Source: Stachybotrys elegans
Lineage: Eukaryota > Ascomycota > Sordariomycetes > Hypocreales > Stachybotryaceae
Length of the DNA: 64,000 nt
Assembly: GCA_020746835.1 (NCBI GenBank)
Contig: JAGPNK010000004.1
Coordinates: 248,001 to 312,000 of the forward strand
Direction: 5' to 3'
The notes below the pieces were generated by a model. The model was not told where the DNA came from. It made no database searches and was given only the letters and a program-made list of their open reading frames with translations. Made by a program: the position numbers and the translations under genes. Below, in pieces: positions 1 through 10,743 of this stretch (position 1 is its first letter; every line of letters begins with the position of its first letter).

Positions 1-26
1 TCCATCAAAGCCTTAGCTAGCGAGCG

Positions 27-1361
27 TTACAGGCGTGATTGCTTCGGTAACAGGTTTGCTGCGTATTGGGCCATGCCCCTATTTTTCCCGTTATCGTCAG
101 TCGCTCGTTTACCAACCATTATCTCGTAGGACTTACCATGCTGCTTGAAACCCAGTTCCTCCTGCTCCGTAGTTGTGAATGACGAGTTTACCGTCTATCA
201 ACTCGGACGCCACCCTGGCACCACCCTCACGACCAGCTGCACACAGTGAGTCAGCGATGAAACATCACTGCATCTGCTTTATGGAGTAACTTACGACGGA
301 GACCAACTCCATGCTTGATCACCCTCAAATCCTCGGGCTTTCCCAACTGCGGTGCCAAGGCGCAGCATCGCTTCTTGATGGCTTCTGCAAATTCCAAATC
401 GGCCTCACCATCCCAGTTGTGCTTCTGTCTGCACCCACCAAGAATAACACCGCCGCGCTCTCCACGCGGAAAGATGTGCGTTGCCTCGCCGTCACGGTGG
501 GGAGCCCGGAAATACATTTTGCGGAGCGGTTCTGCAGGGCCTTCGACGAGGATGATTTGTCCCTGTCGCAATTATGTCAGGGTGATATGATTCGGGTAAT
601 GGTAAGAGTTATGGATGAGAACCATACCCTTGCCGAGAAGATCTTGTTGTCTTCTACTCCGCCTAATTTCAAGGCTCCAATGCCAGTACAATTGAAAACT
701 GCTGTGGTGTTCGGGTATGCTTCAAACGCTTCCTTGATATGCCGAAACACTCGACGGTGAACTGGAATACCAAGTTTTAAAGCTTCGGACTGTAGCCTAT
801 CCCATATGGGCATTAGCAGCTTGCACCGGCAGTTCGAAGCCATCGGCCTTACCAAGGGAGATATTGTTGAACGTTGATGACAAAACTCGCCATCTCGAAA
901 CCAAACGCGCAACCATCCGGCAGTTCCTCCTGCTCAATCTTTTTCAACCCTCCAACGAGCTCTTCGAACCAAAGCTTGCCGGTTGCTGGCGTCATGATCC
1001 CGACATCCTCGATGGGCTGTTCGTAATGCCATCGTATGTTCATGGGTTGGATACCAGACTCTGGGCGAGTGACAGCAATTTCCTTGAATTTTCGATAGGT
1101 TATCGCTTCCCAGTCTTCGTGGGGGCCATTGTCCCGAGCTGCTGGGAACCAATTCGCACCCCCCCAAGCTGAAGTGTAGTCCTTAGCTGAGTCGCCAGGC
1201 AGATACTTCGCCGCAATCACAATTTTAGCTTCTGGGTACCTGGCTCGGAGCTCCAGTGCGGTAACAAGACCGACTACGCCGGCTCCAATAACGAGAAAGA
1301 AAGCTGAAAGAGTTAGATGACTGTGACATCAAGGGCTCACATGAGTGATAAACTTACGCAT
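27..1361 (-). CDS. D-amino-acid / D-aspartate oxidase, peroxisomal
   Basis: FAD enzyme that oxidatively deaminates D-amino acids to 2-oxo acids, ammonia and peroxide. Six exons join in frame: 1358-1361, 853-1303, 628-796, 295-562, 137-236 and 27-78, giving 347 residues, the usual family length. The dinucleotide-binding motif VIGAGVVGL lies at about residues 6-14. The substrate domain has YTSAWGGANW and FNCTGIGA, and the C-terminal part has REGGARV and NYGAGGTGF, all typical of DAO/DASPO. The protein ends in SRL, a type 1 peroxisomal targeting signal, which fits known DAO location. The first coding exon is only ATG plus one base; splicing restores MPFFLVIGAG. The specificity (acidic versus neutral D-amino acid) cannot be settled from sequence; the SAWGGANW block resembles the D-aspartate side. 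It lies beside a D-2-hydroxyacid dehydrogenase on the same strand. Confidence 0.93.
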
Positions 1362-1629
1362 TGTGAAAGACTACTATTGAAAGAATATCATCTTACTATG
1401 ACTTTCGGTCTAAGAGGCGTACAAAGACTCCTCATAAATACAGCTGAACAATTCAAAACCCAGACCGACACGTCGGCTTTGAGCCGAGAAGTTACGGATC
1501 ATCCTTATCGGACTTCTCCACCCGGAAGCCAAGATAGGTAGAAGCCAGACGCTACAATGGCTCGATAAATCACAAAATCTCATGATTAACGGATCAGCGC
1601 GAAAAAGAGTCTATCTAAGCTGTCATGTC

Positions 1630-2667
1630 TTATGCAATCTTGTTTACAGGAGTGACCGGCTTTCCAGTCTTGAGAAAGGCTTCGAGATTATCAAGATTCA
1701 CCTTCTCGAAATTCTCCCAACTCGTCCTCGAGCAAACACCAATATGCGGGAGAACTGTAACACGCCAATTCTCCTTGAGCCTCGGGTTTATACCCGGCTC
1801 ATTCGCGTGTACGTCCAGACCTGCTCCCACAACACGTCCGCTCTCTAGAGCTTCTAGTAGCGCATCCTCATCCACCATTTTCCCTCTGGCGATATTGACA
1901 ACCCGAATTCCTTCCTTCTTGGCCAGCGAGAACTGCTTTGTAGAGAGCAGATGGTGGGTTTCGGGCGTATAAGGTGCAGCGAGGAGGATGCAATCCAGAT
2001 GTGGAATCATTTCGTCAACTGTAGCATGATATGTTGCCCCGCGCTTCAATTCGCCTTCTGCATCCATCTTGCGCCGAGGTCCTTGGTAATGAATCGCCAT
2101 ATTGAAAGCAGCCTCGCACTTCTTGGCAATCGCAAGTCCAATGTCGCCTAAGCCAACTATTCCAATGGACTTGTAAGACGGATCAACAGCCTGTGCCCCA
2201 AGTTCTCGGCTCTTCATCCAATCGAATCTGGCACACCATTGTGCGTAGGTAAGAAGGCGAAAAGAATCGAGCACCAGAGACAAGGCGGTGTTGGCGACAG
2301 CTTCAGTACACGCATCAGGCGTGTTACAGTACCATATGCCACGCTCCGTTATCGCCTTGATGTCCGCAGTATCGTGGCCATGTCCACTGCAACAAATGAG
2401 CATCAGGGATGGCGGATAGTGCGGAACGACGTCGCTAGCAAACGGGACCTGGTAAGCGAGCGGCCCTGCCTTGAGCCAGCCACTGCGTACAATTGCGACG
2501 ATGTTTGCATATGGACCGCCTGGTTTCATGCGCTCTTTGAATTGCTCTGTTGATTCACAGTCGTAGTATATAAAGTTGACTTCTTTTGCCAACGCCTGAC
2601 GACGATCATCATCCGTGGCCTGAACTGTTGACTCAATTAACAGAACGTCAGGTTTCATATTGTTCAT
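1630..2667 (-). CDS. D-isomer-specific 2-hydroxyacid dehydrogenase
   Basis: Single-exon gene of 345 residues. Members of this family interconvert 2-oxo acids and D-2-hydroxy acids with NAD(P)H in the cytosol. The Rossmann motif GIVGLGDIGLA lies near residue 170. The three catalytic residues can be placed: Arg in VVNIARG, Glu in HANEPG and His in LPHIG. The start chosen is the first real ATG at 2667; a second in-frame ATG lies nine bases on. It is tandem with the D-amino-acid oxidase, about 270 bp upstream of it and on the same strand. A plausible role is reduction of the 2-oxo acid released by that oxidase, but this is inference. Closest functional comparison from memory is the fungal D-mandelate dehydrogenase-like group; exact substrate unknown. 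Confidence 0.92.
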   Translation of the reverse strand: MNNMKPDVLLIESTVQATDDDRRQALAKEVNFIYYDCESTEQFKERMKPGGPYANIVAIVRSGWLKAGPLAYQVPFASDVVPHYPPSLMLICCSGHGHDTADIKAITERGIWYCNTPDACTEAVANTALSLVLDSFRLLTYAQWCARFDWMKSRELGAQAVDPSYKSIGIVGLGDIGLAIAKKCEAAFNMAIHYQGPRRKMDAEGELKRGATYHATVDEMIPHLDCILLAAPYTPETHHLLSTKQFSLAKKEGIRVVNIARGKMVDEDALLEALESGRVVGAGLDVHANEPGINPRLKENWRVTVLPHIGVCSRTSWENFEKVNLDNLEAFLKTGKPVTPVNKIA

Positions 2668-3155
2668 CAAGGGGTGTCTGATTGGATAACAAGACGCGAT
2701 ACTGATGGATGGTATGTTGCGATGTGCGCATGTCTTTTGTCCACAATATTTTCTACGTCACTTCTCCTGGATACTGTGTTTAAAACTCAAGCTTGCCTAG
2801 CATTGAGTTTGTTGGTCTTGCTAAACGAATCCATCTCCACCGTTATCCTACTTGGGCCACATTTGTGAGCCGAGCATCGGTGATAGCTTAGCAAACAATA
2901 CCCTGTTTGTACTCCATCCTGGTGCTCCGTTTGTGATGCGAGAAGTCTATCTCCACCCTTATCTCACCTACTGCCGAACGTCGGCCGTAAGTCGGCAATA
3001 TCTTAAGCGTTTCCGATACCGTCCACGCTCCGATGTATATTAGTGCTAAATGGTCGGCTTCTAGGGACCGACTCACCATCTACACTCATCTCGCCGGCTA
3101 CCTCAGCAACCAGTTTACCACGTGGATACCGGCTTTCCCAACCAAACAGTTTCAA
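2668..3155. promoter_or_regulatory. Divergent promoter, dehydrogenase and Zn2Cys6 factor
   Basis: This 488-bp gap separates two divergently transcribed genes. Several GATA cores (GGATAA, GATAG and TTATCT forms) are visible. I see no additional gene. An in-frame ATG at 3033 could extend the regulator by 41 residues, but the ATG at 3156 gives a typical short acidic leader before the zinc cluster. Confidence 0.45.
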
Positions 3156-5538
3156 ATGGTCGAATCATCGTCACCTGATGCGGATGCTTCCGATAGCCAG
3201 CTTGCCGAGCCATCTGGCAAGCGTCGAAAGCGCTCTTACATTGCGTATGTGGTGCTCGTGTCCGCGGAGCTTCCAAATGCTTACCATGCTTGACGTAGTT
3301 GTCGTCGGTGCCATTCTCTCAAAGTCAAATGCTCTGGAGGGAATCCATGTCAGAGATGCTCCAAAGCTAGACGGGCACCATTGTGTGAATACCCCGCTCG
3401 AGTGCGAAGAGTGACGGTAGCGGCAAGGTGAGATGGCGATTCCTCCTTGCTTAACCTCGGTATGCTCACCAGTTTGCATAAAGCTATCTGGATGAGTTGC
3501 AGAATCGCAACCGGCACTTGAATGACGACATTGAAGGTGAAAGCATTGACGTAGCCACCGACCAGCCAGCAATGGCCGAAGAGTCGCGTGCTCCCAGCCA
3601 AAGGACCACCGTCGAGCCAGACATCAGTAACCCGATACATGAACCGCATCATGTTTTCGTGCTGGACCAAGCATCCCACCAACAATATGTGGGAGACTCA
3701 ACTTGCGTGGCATTCGGTGACCGTGTCTTGCAATGCCTCAATCCACAGTCGGTGGTCTCGCAGCCATCCCCGCGGCAGTACTATGTTCACAACCCCGCGT
3801 TCGCTCGTCAACTTGGTAGCCCTGCAAACTGCAAACTACCAGAGCGTATCAGAGCCAATCTGCTGGTTCGTGTGGCTCTTCGCTTCATTGGTTCAGACTA
3901 TCACTTCTTCTTGCACCACGATTTTATGCAGAGCCTGGACAAAGCCTATCAGACCAACCAAAACCCAGAGCACGACTCTACATGGTTGTGCAAGTTCTTT
4001 GCAGTACTGGCTTTGGGTGAGATGTACTCCACGGCGCTGCCCGGAACAAAAGACACCCGGAGTGTCCCAGTACCCGGCGCGGAATATTTCGTAACTGCCG
4101 TGAACTTACTCCAAGACTCATTCGAAGAGCCGAGTGTTGCTCAGATAGAGACCATGTTATTATTCGTGAGTTCCCATGGCCCTAGGGGATGTTGTAGGTG
4201 TCACAGTACAAGGCGTGTTCATATGAATGAGTCAATATTTCCTTCGATGACAGCGTCATCCACAACACCACCCATCACTTCTGATCATAGCTGACCGAGA
4301 CAACTCCACAGTGCTTTTACTCGAATGCATTGGGTCGAGTCAAATCTGCACACATGTATAGCGGTATAGCTGTGCGAATGAGCACCTCCCTGGGACTCCA
4401 TAGAGCTAATCCTGCCGATTCCGCCATGTCTCCTATGGAACGCGAGCATCGTGTCCGTCTTTGGTGGACTGTCTATGTTTTTGAGAGATCGACTAGCTCA
4501 AGACTCGGACAGCCTCTCACTATTCAAGATAGTGACATTGACGTGGGACTGCCGTCTTCCAACATCTCGACCCCGCAAGACCAGCCGAAGCTTGGGTCTC
4601 CCGAACATTTAATTGCCCATATCAACTTGGCCCAAATCACCGGCTACATCATGCGACACATCTATTCACCTTCTTCAAAGTCAAATGACGGGCGGTTTGT
4701 GCACAATGTCCGTACCATTCTGCAGAAGCTCAGGAGATGGGATGCAAATCTACCAGCACACCTGCGTTGGAACCCACAGGGAGGAGTGCCACGCTCCACA
4801 GCATCATTGCAGCTGCACTTTCATCAGTGCATCATTCTCACCACTCGTCCAATCTTACTCTACGTCTTGAAGATCAAGAACCCGTTTGCAGTCCACACCC
4901 CAGGAAGTATTGCAAACTGCGAGCCACCAATCATGTCAGATACCACAAAGTCACTGGCCGACTCGTGCATATCGGCTGCCCGAACGTCCAACTCCATACT
5001 GTCGCAGCTATTCGTGGAGAACGCGCTGGCAACCTGCGGTTATTTTGATGCCCATCACCTGTTTGCCTCAACGCTGGTTCTCATCGTCTCCGCCATAACT
5101 TCGCCAAACTCTGGCGACTCGGACGCCGTTCAGACGGCGTTTCAGTTGCTGCTGGTGATGCGTGACAACGGCAACGCAGCAGCCGGTCAATACTTTTCTC
5201 GCCTGGCACAAATTCAATGGAGCGTCAGCCGACTCTTTGCTCGACTTGGTGTAGAGGAGCATACACCAGCGAGCAATGTCCAAGCCGACAATGTGCCTAG
5301 CATAGCGCCTTCTGACCCACCGCCATCCGTACCGATGGAGTTTGATGATTATGACTGGGGAAACTTTTTCATCCCACCTTTTAATGCAAACTATGACCAG
5401 CAGGAGGCTACAAACGTAAATATTGTTACTGAACCCTTGGACAATCCGCTGTTGCAAGCCTTTCTTGATTACACCGACGCTGGCACAGAAGGAAACCCAG
5501 GGACAGCTTCCGATGAAACCGGTTTCATGTTACATTGA
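3156..5538 (+). CDS. Zn2Cys6 fungal-specific transcription factor
   Basis: Nuclear DNA-binding regulator of 708 residues from exons 3156-3244, 3299-3427, 3484-4165 and 4312-5538. The first intron splits the zinc cluster; splicing yields C-x2-C-x6-C-x5-C-x2-C-x8-C beginning at ACRRC, preceded by a basic KRRKRS stretch. A short possible linker/coiled coil follows. The middle homology region (Fungal_trans) is clear, with SGIAVRMSTSLGLHR and RLWWTVYVFERSTSSRLG. The C-terminus is rich in acidic and aromatic residues, as in activation regions. It sits inside a group of amino-acid catabolic genes and is a natural candidate for their pathway-specific activator; no binding data support this. Its 3' end faces the convergently transcribed aminotransferase, with 114 bp between stops. 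Confidence 0.92.
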
Positions 5539-5652
5539 CGGGACCCCCCATTGCCCTTGCTTGGAGGACCTTGAAAATGCCTGGCGTCTTCTTGGTGTAG
5601 CTCATATCTGCGCAGAAATACTAAGAAATCAAATGCATTCATATATTGTATC

Positions 5653-6964
5653 CTAGTTTGAAGAAGCGTGCGACACTTCATTGATTGCGTCAGCAATGTA
5701 TTTCACATTCCCCTCATTAACACCACTAAGACTGGCCCGGCCACTCATCATTAGGTAGATGTGGTGTTTCTCCCTCAACCGCAAAACCTGTTGCTCGCCT
5801 AGACCTGTGTAGCTGAACATGCCAATCTGTGACTCGAGGTGACTCCAATCACCCGCTCCCAGGTTCTTTTCGATTTCGTGTCGAAGAAGCGACCTCATTC
5901 GCTTGATGCGACCTGACATGGTCTGCAGATCTTGAACCCACAAAGCTCTCAGCTCCGGATCTGAAAGAACCATGTGAACAATCCTACAGCCAAACAGAGG
6001 GGCGTTGGAGATCTCAGCTCGTACTAGCCGCAGGAGTTGGCTCAGAGATCCGGCCGATGGCGTGGTTGACGGCAAGACAAGATGGAAGGCCCCAACTCGC
6101 TCACCATAGAGACCGAAGTTTTTGGAAAAAGATTGAGCAACGCACATGCCCTGGGGTCCATCCGCCACTGGGCCAAATAGCTCTTGCTGGAAGTGCCGAA
6201 CAGCCCACGCATCGGCATCGATGTCCCCGCTGGCAAAGCCCTGGTATGCTGAGTCGAAGAAGGCGAAGAGCTTTTTACGCTTGAAAAGTTGCGCCAGAGT
6301 CTCCCACTGGTCTCTCGTCGGGTCAACGCCAGTGGGGTTATGGGAACACGCGTGCAAAACGACAACATCCCCCTCTTCAGCTTGGGCTTCTAGGGTGGAA
6401 ACCATGCCCTCAAAGTCAAGTGACTTGGTCGACGGCTTGTAGTAAGGATAGAGAACTTGTTTGATCTCTGGCCCGACTACCTGCCAGATCAGATGATGGT
6501 TGTTCCATGTTGGGTTGGGAATAAAGACGCGTCGAGGCCTCAGTTGCTGGGCTAGGAATGCAGCACCCAGGTGGTTTGCTCCAGTGCCCGAGATTGACTG
6601 TACCGACAATACAGTGCTCGAAGATTCATCATAATTGCCGAGAATTAGAGTTTTTGCTGCATCTAGGAACGGTTCAAACCCCTTGATTGGCAGGTATTCA
6701 TGGTTCAAAGACGCCGTACCATGGAGACGGTCTTTGGCCTAACATGATATTAATATCGAGATGCTGCTGTGTTGAAACCGTGACGTTAATAAATAAACTC
6801 ACAATTTTCACACTCGGAAGAATCCATGGCTTGGAACTCTCATCTCGGTATACACCTGCTCCCAGGCTGACTTTGTTGGGGTCTTGGTCGGCTAGGAAGT
6901 CACTTGTGATAGCAAATGCCTCATCCCTTGGTAGGGCTTCACAATCAGCGAGACTGGCAGGCAT
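5653..6964 (-). CDS. Aspartate aminotransferase, class I
   Basis: PLP enzyme exchanging amino groups between aspartate/glutamate and oxaloacetate/2-oxoglutarate. Two exons, 6803-6964 and 5653-6738, join across a 64-nt intron to give 415 residues. The N-terminal SLGAGVYRDE block, AKDRLHG, SISGTGA, the HNPTG motif and the PLP lysine in SFSKNFGLYGERVGAF are all present. No mitochondrial presequence is seen upstream of the chosen Met, which suggests a cytosolic form. The C-terminus (SSN) is not a peroxisomal signal. In context it could move the amino group of glutamate made by the 5-oxoprolinase, or supply oxaloacetate chemistry beside a D-aspartate oxidase. Confidence 0.93.
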
Positions 6965-7403
6965 TCTGAGCTGCGTTAGTGCTCTGTGGGTCGATATGGA
7001 TGCGAGAGCCAGACACGAGTGATAGTAGTGATCGATTTGTTATAACGACTGCTAGACCCATCGGGAACCCCTAGCCGAGATTTTGTAGTAGACCGACCTA
7101 TACAGCCAGCCGTGATGGCTGATAAGCCCCACGATTGGCAAGATGTCCGGACCATGTATCTTATCTGATACTCGATGTTCCATATTTGATAGCATGTGTT
7201 GAGTCGCGTGAGTTGACTATCAAGGGCTCAGCCAAAACGAGGGCGATATTTCTAGCGCCTCAAATTATTTGCGATGAAAGCCACTTCGTGTATCCACGTG
7301 CTATAATGTGCTGAAGAATTGGCTTGATATGTCTAACCATACGAATGGGAAATCCCACATACATCTAATCATTCTACTTGTGGAAAAGCCAATCCCTAGG
7401 TAT
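6965..7403. promoter_or_regulatory. Promoter of the aminotransferase with paired GATA sites
   Basis: This gap lies upstream of the aminotransferase and downstream of the M20 gene. A TTATCTGATA sequence at 7161-7170 gives two abutting GATA-type sites, one per strand. Fungal GATA factors of the AreA/NIT2 class bind HGATAR and control nitrogen catabolic genes. No gene is seen here. Confidence 0.45.
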
Positions 7404-8495
7404 CTATTGCAGTAGTAAATCCACAACGAGACGCTTGTAAACCTTCACACATTCAATAACGTCGGGTATAGAGACTTGTTCATTCTCGCCATGGGCATCG
7501 AGAATAGAACCCGGTCCGTATAGGTATCTCTTATGGTTACCCTGCAGTCGTGGACAATCTGTCCCGAATGCGACAGGCATAGTCTCCACCCCTGATGAGT
7601 TCAGACAGTCAGTCAAGTGATTTAAACGAAGTAGGGTAATAAACTTGCCTTCGACAATGTGGTCGAGCAATGTCTCGGAATAGGCGAATGATTTCTTGAG
7701 ACTGATATCGGGAGATTGGCTCACAAGGCCTTCCACCTTTTTCTCAATACTGGGTAAGTCGGCAGCCACCCGGATTGCGCAGAGAGCGGAAGCTTCTGCC
7801 GCCAGGACGTTGTAGGCCACCCCACCTTCAATCTTTCCGCAATGGAAAGTCGAGGGGCCAAGCACTTCAGATCCGGGAAGCTCCAGGCTCTTTAGCTGAT
7901 CTAGCAACGAGATAAGTACCGAAGTTGCACTCTGGCCCTTTTCGGGATATCCTGAATGACACGCTATGCCCTTTGCGAACAGCTCAAAAACGAAATGCCC
8001 TTTGTGACCAGTAGCCATCTTGCCTTCGGTTGGCTCGCCAAAGATGACCCCCTCCCAGGATAAGTTCATGTCATTGGCGGCGAGCATCCCAACGCCGCCC
8101 TTCTCTTCTCCTACGACGAAAAGCAACGATACATCTCCCTCCTTAACTGCGCCCTCTGACCGCAACTCTTCGAGGGCAATGATCTGTGCAGCCAAGGGTG
8201 CCTTGTCATCGCAAGCACCGCGGCCGAAAATAATATCACCTTTGATGCTGAGGGGGATATGCGGCGGGACAGTATCCATGTGGGAAGTGAGCAAAGTTCG
8301 CGCCTGACGGGACTTTCCAAAGTATGCATAAACATTGCATCTCGTGGAACCAGGCGCGACGGGAACAAGCTCTGCCGTGTAGCCGAGAGATTCAAGGTAC
8401 TGAGCCAGGAACTTGGCAATCTCCTGCTCCTCCTCGCTGATGGACGGTATTTCCATCAGCTGCTTGAGCAGCTCAATAACCGGAGGGTGTTGCAT
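7404..8495 (-). CDS. M20 metallopeptidase / N-acyl amino acid deacylase (ArgE/DapE type)
   Basis: Zinc amidohydrolase removing acyl or carbamoyl groups, or a terminal residue, from amino-acid substrates. The model is 7649-8495 joined to 7404-7591 (344 residues). Metal and catalytic motifs are in order: HMDTVP, GRGACDDK, GEEKGG and GEPTEGK, then a C-terminal GTDCP block with HGENE. The dimerisation lid lies between about 160 and 270. A 57-nt stretch (7592-7648) stays open if read through, but it interrupts a conserved block and has GCAAGT...CAG ends with a CTGAC branch site, so I treat it as a GC-AG intron. An upstream reading frame to 8657 is open but is not family-like. Substrate specificity is not evident. 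Confidence 0.88.
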   Translation of the reverse strand: MQHPPVIELLKQLMEIPSISEEEQEIAKFLAQYLESLGYTAELVPVAPGSTRCNVYAYFGKSRQARTLLTSHMDTVPPHIPLSIKGDIIFGRGACDDKAPLAAQIIALEELRSEGAVKEGDVSLLFVVGEEKGGVGMLAANDMNLSWEGVIFGEPTEGKMATGHKGHFVFELFAKGIACHSGYPEKGQSATSVLISLLDQLKSLELPGSEVLGPSTFHCGKIEGGVAYNVLAAEASALCAIRVAADLPSIEKKVEGLVSQSPDISLKKSFAYSETLLDHIVEGKFITLLRLNHLTDCLNSSGVETMPVAFGTDCPRLQGNHKRYLYGPGSILDAHGENEQVSIPDVIECVKVYKRLVVDLLLQ

Positions 8496-9048
8496 TTCGA
8501 AGGTATTATGATGATGTCGAGTAAGCAATGGGCACGCTAAGATGGATCCAGTGTACACGATGAACAAATAGACATCACGTTCTACGCTGCTTATAAAGAC
8601 AAAAAGTATTGGACTGACATGCTCATCAAGTCTATGCATGCGAAGGCGGCGCCACAATCATGGAGAATGTCGGCTAGTTGATGCCGAGTCGGATGACTAC
8701 CACCCCACCTTGTCCATCGATGTTGCGATCATCCAGAGAGCTCACCTATCAGATAAAGAAAGTCCGATGTCCGATTGTTGTCCTTTTCATTTCCAATCTA
8801 GTCACGGTGTGACTGATGGAGTATTGTAGCCACTTGATCATCCTCGTATGGTTTCATTTGCATCACATGACGCAAAGCAGCAGCGTACAAAACCGTCAAC
8901 AGGTAATCGGGCACAAGGAAAGAGAGTGCACAACTCAAAACCAAACCTCTCCTTCGGTGGTATTCATCATGGCTAAAAAGAAACACAAAGTACATGGAAG
9001 TCCTGCCCAAACTCGCTCGCGTACTTTACATGCAAAGATGACGCTTGA
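8496..9048. promoter_or_regulatory. Promoter of the M20 gene; transporter 3' flank
   Basis: A CTATCAGATAA sequence at 8746-8756 again pairs two GATA-type sites on opposite strands, some 250 bp upstream of the M20 start. No further gene is supported. Confidence 0.4.
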
Positions 9049-10743
9049 TTAAATCGAGTAGCGGAAGTGGACATCGTAATCTCCCAGATCCGGATTTGGC
9101 TCAATGAGCGTGCCAGCTTGCTCAGCCGCCAAGAGCTTGGCGGCTCGCTTTCGGTTCACCCAGGTGAAGCTGCCCATCAGGATAAAAACAACGACGAGCG
9201 CGAGAGCAGCCAGGCCCATCGCAATTGACAAACCAGGGATGTACCTTGGAGCAGTCTGTGTCGTAAAGATCTGGCCCACAGCAACACCAGCAAGGTTTCC
9301 TAGAGTAAGAGTGAAACCAACCATGGTTGCGCGCTTGTAGTGTCTCCCTACGTTATCCTGCAGCCACATCAAGGATAAACCTGTGGTTGGATAAATGCCC
9401 AATGCAGCAACTTGAGACTGTTAGCTGTGTGCTCCGGATGTGAAGTGCTTGTGAAGTGGGCATCTTACCAAAGCATGCAAAGAACCTGACCCGTAGGTTT
9501 TCCATGCTGATAAGAAGCGCGTAGCCGATGATGAGCAGGACCAAGCAGCCAGCCATGTAAGGCCCACGGTAGCCCGTCCTGTCAGAGAGCCAGGCAATGA
9601 CAAGAAAGAATACCAAAGAGCACATGTAAATGGGGACCGTCATCAAGTTAGCATGGACCGATTGGTAGCCCAGTCCTCTGACAATTGCCGGCATGAACGT
9701 GGTCAGGCCATAGAGGGAAATGTTGACCGAGAATTGGTAGGTGAAGAAGGCATACCACTTTGGGTCAGCAAAAGCCTTGAAGCACTCGCTCCAGGAGAAC
9801 TTGTCTTCGTGTCCCCAGTTCGGGTCGTTGTCATACCGGGCCTGCATCATCTTCTTTTCCTCCTCCGTGAGGAACCAGGCTTCGGTGGGTGACTTTGGAA
9901 AAGAGAACCAAAACAGGGGAACAAAGATGATAGTCATGGCTCCCTCGATGGCAAACAGCCATCGCCAGCCCTCAAAGTTGGCAGTGCGGATCTGAGTGAG
10001 GCCAAAAGCAAGAAGGCCGCCAAAAGCACTCGAGAAAGCACTCCAGGCAAAAATGAAGGACGACCGCTGTCCTCTCTCGGACTTTTTGTATACCCAGCCG
10101 AGATAGACGTTGATGCAAGGGATCAACCCAGCCTCAAACAGACCGATGAGCAGTCGACAGGCGTACAAGCCTCGATAATCACTGATGAAGGCTATTCCTT
10201 TGTTAGCAGCGACTTTTCGGAAGTCATCAGGTGCCACATACCCATTCCCAGACAAACGGTTCCCCAGCAAAAGGCAGATATAGACATCAGAGGCTTCGGG
10301 CCAATGACTTTGAGCAGAACGGCAACGGGACCCTCGAGCGGGACGTAGGTAGCAAAACTTGTAACATGATTAGAGTCGGTTATGGATTGGAGTTTGTCTG
10401 CAACTTACAGCAAAGTCGTTGCTGTGCCAAACTGATTTCCAACAAGTCCGATATCTTCGGGCATTCCTGCAATATTGGCATTTCCCAGGTTGCTTCGGTC
10501 CAGGTTTGACATCATGTAGAGCACACCCATTGCCATGACAGCGTACAACTGCACAACCAACTGTTAGTCGCGTGCATTTGATAGACAACAGTTCGTGCTC
10601 ACATCAAACTTCCGCATCATCTTCCTCTCCTTAATGGGATCAATGTAGATCTCCGAGGCGCCATTGTCGGAATCAGTGGGCGAGCCCATAGTCGTATGCG
10701 CTACAGTGCTCTCTGCCTTTGATGGTGTGAGTTCGTCTTTCAT
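9049..10743 (-). CDS. MFS permease, anion:cation symporter (Dal5-like) family
   Basis: Plasma-membrane permease of 493 residues from exons 10603-10743, 10409-10548, 10242-10357, 9469-10191 and 9049-9410. Typical family landmarks are the MSNLDRSNLGNA segment of the first helix, RLLIGLFEAG, GWRWLFAIEGA and the closing FTLTLGN helix. About twelve hydrophobic segments can be read. Characterised relatives carry carboxylates and ureido acids such as allantoate, ureidosuccinate, nicotinate or pantothenate; that is family knowledge. The start is the Met of MKDEL; the open frame upstream has no ATG. It is transcribed away from the 5-oxoprolinase across a shared promoter, so I infer it imports the substrate of that enzyme or of the M20 enzyme. 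Confidence 0.93.

Noticed and set aside
3033..3155. In-frame upstream ATG extending the first Zn2Cys6 factor
   Set aside because: The extension has no family-like content, and ATG 3156 gives the usual acidic leader and basic run just before the cluster.
7571..7700. Frameshift in the M20 gene
   Set aside because: The frame stays open; the foreign-looking 19 residues are better explained by a GC-AG intron.
7649..8657. N-terminal extension of the M20 enzyme to 8657
   Set aside because: The extra 54 residues precede the conserved start of the family and lie in the promoter with GATA sites; ATG 8495 fits the usual N-terminus.
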